A stretch of 64,000 nucleotides of DNA from NCBI GenBank assembly GCA_963920575.1, contig OY986966.1, positions 20,469,656-20,533,655 of the forward strand. Direction: 5' to 3'. A program made the position numbers and the translations under genes. Below are positions 45,780 through 55,059 of this stretch, one piece after another. Each line of letters starts with the position of its first letter. The stretch's first letter is position 1. The notes below the pieces were generated by a model that made no database searches, was not told the origin of the DNA, and was given only the letters and a program-made list of their open reading frames with translations. The DNA is from Narthecium ossifragum (taxonomy: Eukaryota; Streptophyta; Magnoliopsida; Dioscoreales; Nartheciaceae).

Positions 45780-47457
45780 TGACATGCCTTGAAAAGTGTC
45801 GTTACCTAAACAAGGACGCCAAAATTACAAATTTATAATCCGAATCACTACTAACTACTTAAGGGGTAGATAGCTATGAGTCCGGGTCGGTCCACAGGGA
45901 AAACAGGATTAAGTCTAATTACCGTGCATAGTTCTAAATCCAAAAGTTAAGAGAAATGGATGATAGTTGGTCTTTTAAACTAAATTGGGAGAATAACAAT
46001 AAAGAAAAGGCTAGGAAGTTCTAATCCGTAATCGAGAGCTATCTAGACATTCCTAGGACAAGAGCAATTCAATAAGTTCAAGATGGTTTTCTAAGGTTGA
46101 TAGAAGATCGGCTAGGTCCACTATCACTCAACATAGATTCATTAGAAGGCTACGTCGGAATGAAGATCAAATCAGCGGATAATTGGTAGGAAAATAATCA
46201 AAGTGGTTCTAGCACTTTGAGATCGCCTAATCAATAAAGATAAAGAATGAATCGTAGGTTACAATCATAGGTCTTAATGGTTCTAGCATTAAGGCAGTGG
46301 TTCTAGCACTCCTACAATCATAAGCTAGGGTTTAGAATCCAATCCAAAGATCTAACATGGTTCTAGCATGAAAGCAACTTGAACAAGTCCTAATCCTAGC
46401 CTCTAACATGCAATGCTCAAAACCAGCGAGCGTAATCGCATCGTAACTTTCACATCCAAACTTGAAACGAGGCGATTCAAGATTCGTTGGAAAGCTAAGA
46501 CAGAGATCTACAACTTTTATGTTTTGAGTTTTCACAAAATCCGGCTGTATACCCACGGAAAAACCGAGACAAGACAGACCGAAATTAGGGCACAAAGAGC
46601 AAACAATACATTCACCATAAGAAATATTACCAATAGATATATAAAATCCGAATTTAATCCATTAAACCATCATAAAATACATGCTCTGATCCATAGGAAA
46701 ACCGAAATAAACTCCCTATTACATCATAGAATTTCCTAAAATAAAGATTTAGCTACTCATCTTGAAAAAACGATCCATCGGGGAAGGTTGATGACGCGCT
46801 CCCGCCATGGATCTATCTTCAAGACCTAACCCTAATGTTTATGGAGGAAGAAGAGCCAAGGAAACACCCAGGAGGAGAAGAAAATTCGTCCTTGGGTGGC
46901 TGCCAAAAATCCCCTCAAAAGGTCTATTTATAGGCCTTAAAACCCTAACTCGGATTAGATCTCAGCCCTTTATTTTTCCCGCAGCACCAAAAGAGATCGA
47001 TCACCATGGGAAATGGGATCGATCTCCTTCGTTCGTGACCTCAAAATCTGGGTAATGCCCGACCAAGATCGATCTGCTTTGGAAAGCAGATCGATCTGGT
47101 TTTTTCGTAACTGCTTCTTCTGCACCTCTGTACTAAAAATAGCATATCTTCCTCTAGGAAACTCCAAATCACGAACCGTAAAAAGTTCTGGAATCTAGAC
47201 TTCAAGAGCTTTCCAACCATTTATAGCACATCATCTGGTTCTTCGTAAGCAGGTACATTTTAATCTTCAAAGATGACCCACCTTTGCTCCTTTGACTTCG
47301 CAGGTTCTTTATTTGTTCATTTTTGCACCAAACTTGATCTAATCTTCGCTGAGGGTCCTTAAGCCTGAAATGGGGAAAAGACAATCAAAATATCATTGCT
47401 CAGAGGCTAACATGACCTAGTTAAAGGGGTGATTTGTGTACTTTTCACGCGTTATTA
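45780..47457 (-). repeat. 5' LTR of the Gag-protease element (1678 bp)
   Basis: Matches 38620-40300. Its outer end reads TTATTA instead of TTATCA, so the terminal TG (minus strand) has become TA. The GATCGATC modules are intact here (46995-47024 and 47067-47096). The second is a nearly perfect 30-bp palindrome, with 14-bp arms GATCGATCTGCTTT / AAAGCAGATCGATC. Confidence 0.94.
46995..47096. repeat. GATCGATC hairpin modules, second LTR copy
   Basis: Octamers start at 46995, 47017, 47067 and 47089; spacing is 22 bp in both pairs. Confidence 0.9.
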
Positions 47458-48138
47458 ACATGGAGCCCATCTAGGATGGTGACCACTGCCTCATGCTACC
47501 AATTGCTTGAACGAGAGAATGGAATTCAATGTAAGGAGGAAGAGATCAGAGTATGGAGGAGTGCTTGGCGAGCTCCTGCAGGTCCAAGGGTACGCATGTT
47601 TCTTTGGAAAGTTCTTCATTGGAAGGTACCTACCAAGTCTGTGCTATGGAATCTATGTCTGTGTTTGGAGCGAATGTGCCCTCGCTGTCAGTCGGCGGAT
47701 GAGACCCTGGAACATGTCCTATTCCAATGTGCATTTGCTAGATAGGTATGTGAAGGCGTCAAGGGTGGATTAGAGGAGAGCCAGCTGATGAGGATAGGAG
47801 GGTTGATAGATGCCTTCGAGCTGCTGAGAAGACCATCTAAAACAGAGGAGGAGAGGCTGGCTCGATGTGGAATATGTGGAAAGACAGATGTAAATTGGTG
47901 ATGAATGAGGACTGCACTCAAGTTCAAGACCTGGTTAGATCTATATGTTGGCAAGCTAAGGAATACTTGTTGGTTGAGTAGGAGAAGGGAGGCTTCCATC
48001 AAGCTACAGGATGGGAAGGTGTTAGAATGCAAACAGATGCAGCTGTGGATTTAGATCCGGGCATGGCAGGTATTGGAGTGGTATGTGTTGGCGAGGAGGA
48101 TGTCACGAATTGGACAGAAGGTGGCTCCAGGTCGGTAA

Positions 48139-50531
48139 TGTGAGGACTTGTCCCTCCATTCCTGAGTCGTCCGCCTGGGTCGGGCCCGTGGCTCGTTGTA
48201 GACCACAAGGGCAATTTGGTAAATTGCGCCTTGTCGGTTTGTTTCACACCCGCGAATGCACACACTGACCTTGTTTGTGTTAGTGTTTGATTAGAATGGT
48301 TAGGTGGACCCGGGATCGGAAGATCCGGGCTTGGGCTTGTGTTTTAGCCCAAGTTTGGCTTTCTGGGCAAAGGGGATCGATATTCCTTGTTAGAAGATCG
48401 ATCTTTCTTGCTAAGAAGATCGATCTTCTTTGAGAAGAAGATCGATCCTTCTCTTCCAGAAAGTCGCGGCAGTTGAGCTTGGAGATGACGGCCGTCGTGG
48501 CCGTCGCCCTCCATTGTCAGGAGAAGAGAGGACTTCCTCCCCTCTCCTTCCCTTTTTCCCCACCTTCCCCGGCCTTCCCCTTCCTTCTTCTTCCTCTTCT
48601 CTTCCTCTCCTCCTTCTCTTCTTCTTCCTTCTTCTTTCTTCTTCTTCCGGGGTTCTGTTTTTCCTCTGTTTTCCTTCCGGGGCAGCCACCTTGTTCTTCT
48701 TCGTTCTCCCTCCTTCGGCCACCATTTTGGGTGTTCCAAAGCTCGTTGGATCCGTCGCGACGAGAGGAAGATCCTTGAAGTGTTTTGGAACCTTTTTAGT
48801 GACTGATTAGTGGGAAATCAGCCGAGGATTAGCGCTGTTAGGTAGGTTTTCTACTTACGAGAGTGTTTAATGGGTTTCTCTTAATCTAGCCGTTAGATCT
48901 TGCTGAAATTGTGTTTTTGGATGCATGTTGCTTAGCATAATTTCTGGTTTAAGTTTAATTAACTTTGGTTGAGATTTTAGTAGGATTTATGCATGATTTA
49001 TCTCGGATTTTCCGGTTTCTGCTGTTCTTGAAGAACAGTCGGCTTGCGGCGCGTTTTTCGGCCAGTATGTATATGATCTTGGGTTGTGATGAGCATCAGA
49101 GTTGTAGATCTTTGAATCTACTCTCAAACCCAATTGATTTCATAATTTTCTGATTTTCCTACGATTTATTATGGTTTTCGCACGGGTGGGCTGCGTTGAA
49201 GCAAGCATTGGTAAGTTAGTTTTGATTAGCGGTTTTGATTAGTGGTTTCTCATTAATCCAGCCGTTGGATGTTTATGGATTTTGGATATGTTCATCATGG
49301 AATATAGATCTACTGGAGTCTAAGTTGGATCTTGAATCCGATGTCGTTTGGACATCGGATCGATGGGGTCAACTAGCTGCTTGTAGAGAATGTTGTGGTG
49401 TTTTGAATATAATATTATAAGCTCGGATTATAATATTATATTTTTACTGTTCATCGAAGTTTTCGGGGTTGCTTCCCTTTGCAGGAGTCCGAGGTTGACG
49501 GTCGTGGTACCGTCGTAATGCCGGGACCCGCTGCGGATCGGCTGATAGCGGTTGGTAGTACCGTTGCAGCGATCCGGTTGGACTTGTATGTTGCCTGATC
49601 ATACTGTTGCATGGTTATTCTCTTATCTGTGTATGTTTATAGCATGTATTCTCTGTTGTGCATTAGTTGCATGGTTAGGGCGTGGGTGATTTGTGGATCG
49701 CCGTCCCGAGGCTGGAAGCTCGGATTTAGCCCTAGGACCGGGGTTGGGTAGTTTGGTCTAGGTTCGAATTGTGGTGTCCAGTCAAACTTGATGATAGGCT
49801 TAGATGACTGGTACACATGTTGCTTGATGATTATAGAGGTCGTGTCGGCCTTGAGTCGGATGCTGAGGTGTAGCCCGTGTTTCATTGTGTTGACCCTTGA
49901 GTAGAGAGGTTGACTACTTAGCGGTGCTTTTTCCCGCCTGCAGTGTCGTTCCCTGCTTGTGGGCCAGCAGTGTTGTTTTCTGCTACTGAGTGTGACCAGA
50001 CATGTGACCAGCTCGGCTGGAAGACCATGATCGTAGGCCTCATGGACACGCGATGGGGTTATGGGGCTCATGTGTACACCCAGGTCTTACTTGAGGGCGA
50101 CACTCTTGTGTTCCCCTTCCTTCTGTGTGGCATAGTGTAGAACCCTACTGAGCTTTATGCTCACTCCTACCCGGGCTGCGTTTTGCAGGTGCAGGCGCCA
50201 GCTCTTCTTCAGTAGCCCCTACCGGGCAGGTGTTTGGTGGCGCGGCGGCGTCTGGCGGGGTCTGAGGATCGGTGATCACTTTCTACACTTTTTGTTATAA
50301 TTAGTCTCCTACGGGAGTATGATGTATAAACTGTTCTAAACCCTTTGAGGTTTTGGAATATTATATTATTTCTGTTGAGGTTTAAATTTATTGTATTATT
50401 CAGGGGTGCTTATGAACTGTTTAATGAAACCAGTAAGTTAAAGGGAACCCCTCGCCATTATTTTCGCATTTAGTTAGGTTCCGGTTCACGTCGCCCTGCC
50501 CGGTTGGGCTTTCGCGGGTCGGGGCGCGACA
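48139..50531 (+). mobile_element. Solo LTR of a Tekay/Del-like element, TSD GGTAA
   Basis: A 2393-bp sequence from TGTGAGGACTTGTCCC to CGGGGCGCGACA with no internal region, flanked by GGTAA at 48134-48138 and 50532-50536. Its first ~200 bp are clearly homologous to the LTR at 6184-8479 (CAAGGGCAATTTGGTAAATT, CCGGGATCGGAAGATCC). It arose by recombination between the two LTRs of a full element. The LINE RNase H frame reads straight across the two TSD copies when it is removed. Confidence 0.94.
48375..48447. repeat. GATCGATC hairpin array in the solo LTR
   Basis: Starts at 48375 (one mismatch, GATCGATA), 48396, 48418 and 48440, with spacing 21, 22 and 22 bp. Here the modules overlap so that each octamer serves two hairpins. 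Module 48418-48447 has perfect 13-bp arms, GATCGATCTTCTT / AAGAAGATCGATC. Confidence 0.9.
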
Positions 50532-50907
50532 GGTAACTTTGGTAGTGGCGGGAGAGATATGTGCTATTGATTTAGCATTACACGAAGCTTTGAGCCGTGG
50601 GTACCGGCGTGTTTTGGTGGAATCGGACTCGTTGTTTGCCATGAATATGCTACAAGGATGGATTCCTTTGGTCGAAGATTGCATGGGCATGGTGCATGAG
50701 ATTTGGTGGAAGTGACGTAACCTTGCGGAACTAGAGATCAGATACATGCCGAGGGAGGATAACGCTCGTGCGGATTGGGTGGCTAAAGAAGCGATGGGGT
50801 TGCAAGCTATGTTTTGTGAGGAGACTACTGGGGGGTTTGTCTCTAGTAGTCGACCTGGTTTCTGATGTACCCTCCCTAGGGAGTGGAGCCGAACGGCTTA
50901 ACTTTAC

Positions 50908-50919
50908 AAAAAAAAAAAA
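50908..50919 (+). other. LINE poly(A) tail
   Basis: Twelve A, directly followed by the right copy of the 17-bp target-site duplication. Confidence 0.9.
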
Positions 50920-51283
50920 GATTGGTTGATCTAATCCATCAGTACTTCACTACTGATGGAATAGATTAACAATAATGTCTTGTGTATATGGACAGGTGGC
51001 ATCGTAGGCCACTATCGATTCTTCCTTTTAATCCATCGGTAGTGGTACATCGATAGACTATATCAATGAATCGGTAGCTCACTACCGATTGAATTGTACC
51101 GGTAGTGAGGTGCCGATTAGTTGATAGAATCCATCGGTATTTCACTACCGATGGACTAGATGAATAATTCAATCGGTAGTGAGATACTGATTCATTGATC
51201 TAGTTCATCGGTAGACCACTACCGATGAACTACCGATTTGGACACGTGCAATGCACATGCCAGCATGTACACAAATCAACACT

Positions 51284-51887
51284 AATAAATTAATTAGTCA
51301 ATCACGTGACATGTGCATTACACATGCCATATGGTCACGTCCACAAAACTTTATTTTTTCAAAAAATGAGTATTTTTATGGAGTTTTATTTAGTTCTTCT
51401 GTAAATAATACTGCCTCACATTGAAGATTAATCTCATAATGTTCTTTATTTTATTTAAGATCAATCCCTTAAGTTTGGGCTATGAAACAAATCTCTCGAC
51501 GACAAGTGTTGTGTATCATTAGCACTTAGCAGTCCGGGAAAATGAAAGGATATAAAGAAAAAGTAGTGCATAACAGCCCAGGAAGATGAAATGATATAAA
51601 GAAGACGACGACGAATCTGCGTCTCTATTTTCCGCCTTACTTTCAACTAAGGTATGTGCTACTTAGCTAAGCACTTAAAACATACAAGATTAAAAATAGT
51701 TCAAGAAGAAACAAACATATAACACCAGATTCACCAATAGGTATTTTGCCGCACTATACAACCTCCTTTCATCTTCGTGTTCCAATTATCTGAGAGAAGA
51801 AATATCCTTTGAACTTGTGTCCTGTTCATTAGTGCCGTGAAACATCTCATTTTAAAGAAATATTCTGTTTAATTAACTCCTAAAAAG

Positions 51888-51888
<1 letters not shown>
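51284..51888. other. No gene recognised
   Basis: AT-rich sequence between the inverted-repeat element and the TA microsatellite. Confidence 0.5.

Positions 51889-51928
<40 letters not shown>
51889..51928. repeat. TA microsatellite, (TA)20
   Basis: Uninterrupted TA repeat that abuts the Helitron-like terminus at 51929. Confidence 0.95.
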
Positions 51929-51929
<1 letters not shown>

Positions 51930-51963
51930 TAGTGGAAATCCGTGCCCCTAGCACGGTTGGGCA
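51929..51963 (-). mobile_element. Helitron-like 3' terminus 1
   Basis: On the minus strand a hairpin (CCGTGCTAGGGGCACGG) is followed by a short spacer and CTAG, then T of the TA-repeat target. A hairpin followed by CTRR and insertion at A/T are Helitron end features. The element would extend to the right; I could not find its 5' end. Confidence 0.6.
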
Positions 51964-52668
51964 CGGATCTCTCTCTTACACCTCCCCCGTATATGTACAA
52001 TGCAACAATGCCTTGTTGAAATTTGTACTCAAAGCCAGGCAAAATTTGCACTAATCTAATTGAGGTAAACATCTCACTAAAATTTGTACTCAAAGGCAGG
52101 CAACAATGCCATGCTGATAAATGGATAAGCGTATATGTACAATGCAAACATAGGGTTGAAAAGAAATATCTATTTAAACAGGGATCAAAAGAAACTCTCT
52201 GAGGAACAACTGCAACTCACTTCCTTAATCTGTGTCCTTTGATTGATGTGATCACTCTAAACTATTGCAAAAAGAGAGATTCATTATCAAAGCCTTGAAA
52301 CAGAGCATAATGAAAGCTAGTTCCTAAGATCAAGGTTTGAAACTCATAATAAATGCGATCACCCTAAACTATTGCAAAAAGGGAAATTCATTATAAAAAC
52401 CTATTAAGAACCTAGAAGCTGGAAGATAATTCAAAACAATGTCTGCCCTCGCTTCTCCATTCAAAAGCGATCAAAAGCTGCAAGGGACGTTGCAAACTCT
52501 GGTCTCTCTGCACTGCTTGCAGAACCTCTCCCCGAAATGGTTGGTCGTGGCGGCAGCGGCGTCTCACTGCGGCGTCTGCGGTCACTTTCTTCTTCGTCTG
52601 GTGGAAGAAAAGCTTGATCGAGAGAAGCTTCTTTCGCTGCGCCGCAGTAACTCATAGGCATGTAACTT

Positions 52669-52782
52669 TTCGAGACCAGGTTCATCCCCATGGCGTCCCC
52701 TGTGCCCCAGTAAAATCTCACGTAGAGATTCGTCCTTGCAAGGGAGCATTGGATCACTTGGAGCTTGGCAAATCTGCTTGAC
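52669..52782 (-). pseudogene. Captured fragment of HMG-CoA reductase (exon border included)
   Basis: About 38 residues match the catalytic domain of plant 3-hydroxy-3-methylglutaryl-CoA reductase: [15 protein letters not shown], then NLYVRF, then [12 protein letters not shown], the last being the family's NADPH/active-site block ([13 protein letters not shown]). Just upstream on this strand is an intron end (TTTGCAG at 52789-52783) placed as in HMGR genes, before SSRFA. The match stops after VSK; an unrelated low-complexity frame follows to 52461. A lone exon with its intron border points to DNA-level capture, as Helitrons do, and not to a processed copy. It cannot make enzyme. Confidence 0.8.
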
Positions 52783-53260
52783 CTGCAAATTTACCAAAGA
52801 ATTTCCAACGTAGGAAAAATATCAATCCTTTACATGCCAAAAAATCTTGAACAATAAAATCATGACGTCATGAGTGTCAAGAACGCAAAGTACACCATCA
52901 AGAAGGCAAAAACACAGGATCTTAGTGAAAGAAATTACTGGGTGCTGTAACAAACAGATGACATAAAATTAATGTCTTTACTCTTCTCTTTCTTCAACTC
53001 TAGCAACAATACTCCATAAAATCGAATTAACAGTAACAAACACATGACATAAGCAACATTGATGCCATCTTCAACTCTTGCAAGGGGGAATTGCTGAGAG
53101 TCATCTTGAAGCATATGCCATTCATATGCTAGACTTATGAGAGGGCTCATTATTGAACTTCAAGCTCTCAATACATGTTTAGAATGGATTAGACATATTG
53201 GCAGGATAACACATTTATGGCAACAATATAAATCACATAGAAGATGCCATTAGCCCTTTA

Positions 53261-53538
53261 TGGCTAAACATGTTAGGAATCAGAATTTCTGCTCATGATT
53301 GAACCAATCATCTAATTTAAGACAGACTAAAAAACATATTCAAGAGCATAAACTTTTGATGCTTGGCCAATCTCATGTCAAACGTAGAGGTGCTCATTTA
53401 TGGCTAAACATGTTAGGAATCAGAATTTCTGCTCATGACTGAACCAATCATCTAATTTAAAATGGACTAAAAAACATATTCAAGAGCATAAACTTTTGAT
53501 GCTTGGCCAATCTCATGTCAGACGTAGAGGTGCTCGTG
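53261..53538. repeat. 140-bp tandem duplication
   Basis: 53261-53400 is repeated at 53401-53538 with only a few differences, beginning TGGCTAAACATGTTAGG. No coding content seen. Confidence 0.92.
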
Positions 53539-53886
53539 TGTTAATGAAAGGATGTGGAAGAGATAATTCATAAGTGAAGAGGTAAATCATAAGTGCAATA
53601 GCAAGAATTCAGCACTGTGCAATTTTCCCTTTCGTTGGTATGCTATTAGTGTCACTTCACTTCATACCTTCTTCTCAGAACGCCCACAAAAAATCTTCCC
53701 AATACAGAAGGCAGCTACTAATTGCAGAGAGGTCACTTATAAATCTAGGGGAGTGTTTATAAGCATTATTAACCAACAAAGTCAATTTTATCATATCAAA
53801 GAATGACATTAGAACCATCTAAAAACTACCCAGAGAATGTTAATATCCGGGGAAAAAAGGACCTCCAAGTATCAAAGACTTTCACA

Positions 53887-54086
53887 NNNNNNNNNNNNNN
53901 NNNNNNNNNNNNNNNNNNNNNNNNNNNNNNNNNNNNNNNNNNNNNNNNNNNNNNNNNNNNNNNNNNNNNNNNNNNNNNNNNNNNNNNNNNNNNNNNNNNN
54001 NNNNNNNNNNNNNNNNNNNNNNNNNNNNNNNNNNNNNNNNNNNNNNNNNNNNNNNNNNNNNNNNNNNNNNNNNNNNNNNNNNNNNN
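53887..54086. other. Assembly gap (200 N)
   Basis: Exactly 200 undetermined bases, a conventional scaffold filler, so the true length is unknown. Open frames that cross it are meaningless. Confidence 0.99.
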
Positions 54087-54166
54087 GGGGGAGAGGGACA
54101 GGGAACGGGGTAGAGGGAGACAGGACGGGGTAGAGGGATGGGACGGGACGGGGTAGAGGGTGTCCC
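54087..54166. repeat. G-rich minisatellite at gap edge
   Basis: Repeats of GACGGGGTAGAGGGA-like units followed by CTCTCTCT. It probably caused the assembly break. Confidence 0.8.
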
Positions 54167-54401
54167 ATCCCTCTCTCTCTCTCAGCTGAAATCTCTCTCT
54201 CAACGAATTTTGAGGGGGGTGGGTGGGTAGGTGAAGGAAGAAAATTTGGGCGGGAGATTTTGGTGGGAATCAAAATTTGGATGGCGATCTTAAAGTAGAT
54301 GATGAAATCTAGATCGTTGGATGTGTTTGGAGATAAATCTGGACCGTTCTTTATGTTTTATAGTTGAGACATTTCAAAACCGCCCTTCCTTATATAATAG
54401 A

Positions 54402-54436
54402 CTAGTGGATTCCCGTGCCCCTGACACGGTTTAATT
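54402..54436 (-). mobile_element. Helitron-like 3' terminus 2
   Basis: Minus strand: arms CCGTG and CACGG, a short spacer, then CTAG followed by T. Same layout and orientation as the terminus at 51929. Confidence 0.55.
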
Positions 54437-54767
54437 GATTGGTCATGATTAATCCACGATTTATATATTTTAATGAAAAAATGCAACATCTCTGTCTTTA
54501 TGCGGATGCCGCAACCTTCTGCATGCCAAGAGGGTAACGGCACAATCTCCTAGGACAAAGAAAGAAGGAAAGATAAGAGATTATTGTTTATAAGAAACGT
54601 AATAACCACCCCCCACAATCTCCTATGACAAAGATAACAGTATTTTATGAATAACTGAACTCATGTGGTGGGGGTGTTTCTTGACCGTTAGATAAAACTC
54701 TTCTAGCATCTTGTGGGCCGTCAGATATACCAAAACAATGTCTTATAAGATTAGATATATATATATA

Positions 54768-54797
54768 CTAGTGGGGTCCCCTGCCACTTGGCAGGGT
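54768..54797 (-). mobile_element. Helitron-like 3' terminus 3, beside the TPR gene
   Basis: Minus strand: CCCTGCC / GGCAGGG hairpin, a short spacer, then CTAG at the edge of a TATATA tract. It lies about 290 bp upstream of the ATG at 55060, so the promoter of that gene may lie in or next to Helitron sequence. Confidence 0.55.
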
Positions 54798-55059
54798 AAC
54801 CACCATCTCCCCTCATAACTCCCCACTGACTTCTACAAACTCTCCCCTCCCCCACTATTAGCCCTCCACATCAGCAATCACATAGGATATATCTGCCACG
54901 TAGGACGCCAACTAGGACAAATAAAAGATACACTTCTTAACCATCCTGTTATACAAAAATGATATATTTCTAGCAGATCAAAAGACGTTGTTACCGCTCG
55001 CGCGTCTCTACTTTGCTTCCTCCACACAAAAAGAAAAGGAAAGGAAAGGAAAGAAAGAA

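Larger units (their letters stand above)
38620..47457 (-). mobile_element. Non-autonomous Gag-protease LTR element (TR-GAG-like), TSD ACATG
   Basis: LTRs at 38620-40300 and 45780-47457 enclose a 5.5-kb interior read on the minus strand. ACATG at 38615-38619 and 47458-47462 is the target duplication, inside LINE ORF2. The primer site matches tRNA-Asp, as in the Athila/Tat group. Only Gag and protease are encoded; there is no RT, RNase H or integrase anywhere inside. The LTRs differ at about thirty sites by eye (under 2%). It must have moved with enzymes from an autonomous relative. Terminal-repeat elements with only Gag are known in plants as TR-GAG; this one also keeps a protease. Confidence 0.93.
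35579..50865 (+). pseudogene. LINE ORF2: endonuclease, RT, zf-RVT, RNase H (interrupted)
   Basis: Three segments: 35579-38619, 47463-48138 and 50537-50865. The N-terminus is an APE-type endonuclease with its key motifs (AWNCHGMG, FMLETV, LGDFNV, SDHRPI). RT follows, with KVDIKAAYDSVSW, GLRQGDPLSPYLF and LLYTDD as the active site. After the LTR element come the zf-RVT region (FLWKVLHWKVPTKSVL, CPRCQSADETLEHVLFQC) and RNase H (QTDAAVD, LVESDSLFAM, PREDNARADWVAKEA). Breaks: TAG at 36587, TGA near 36639, a one-base insertion near 36951, a shift near 37740, TAG at 38183 and 38588, TAG near 47743, a shift near 47870, TAG near 47979 and TGA near 50714. The solo LTR splits the RNase H between the first acidic residue and the next block. 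Dead. Confidence 0.92.
33569..50919 (+). mobile_element. L1-type LINE with RNase H, carrying two later insertions
   Basis: Flanked by a 17-bp target-site duplication, GATTGGTTGATCTAATC, at 33552-33568 and 50920-50936, with a 12-A tail at 50908-50919. Removing the LTR element (38620-47457) and solo LTR (48139-50531) leaves about 6.1 kb. It encodes ORF1 (33765-35582) and ORF2 (endonuclease, RT, zf-RVT, RNase H), the plan of plant L1 elements with an acquired RNase H. The long 5' end suggests a near full-length copy. ORF2 is now full of stops. Confidence 0.93.
33339..51283. mobile_element. Inverted-repeat DNA element (~577 bp), split by the LINE
   Basis: The ends are a 20-bp inverted repeat with one mismatch: AGTGTTGATTTGTATACATG at 33339-33358 and its complement at 51264-51283. 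Without the nested LINE (and one TSD copy) the element is about 577 bp. Its interior is a chain of imperfect palindromes built on ATCGGTAGTGAGGTACCGAT, four or five on the left and about seven on the right (to 51236). I see no clean flanking target duplication, so the superfamily is open; the subterminal palindromes recall CACTA elements, and YARNG-type ends would also allow hAT. Confidence 0.65.

Noticed and set aside
53803..54273. Open frames crossing the N gap
   Set aside because: They read through undetermined bases.
54988..55059. Longer N-terminus for the TPR protein (24 more codons)
   Set aside because: The upstream codon is TTG, not ATG; the first ATG in frame is 55060.
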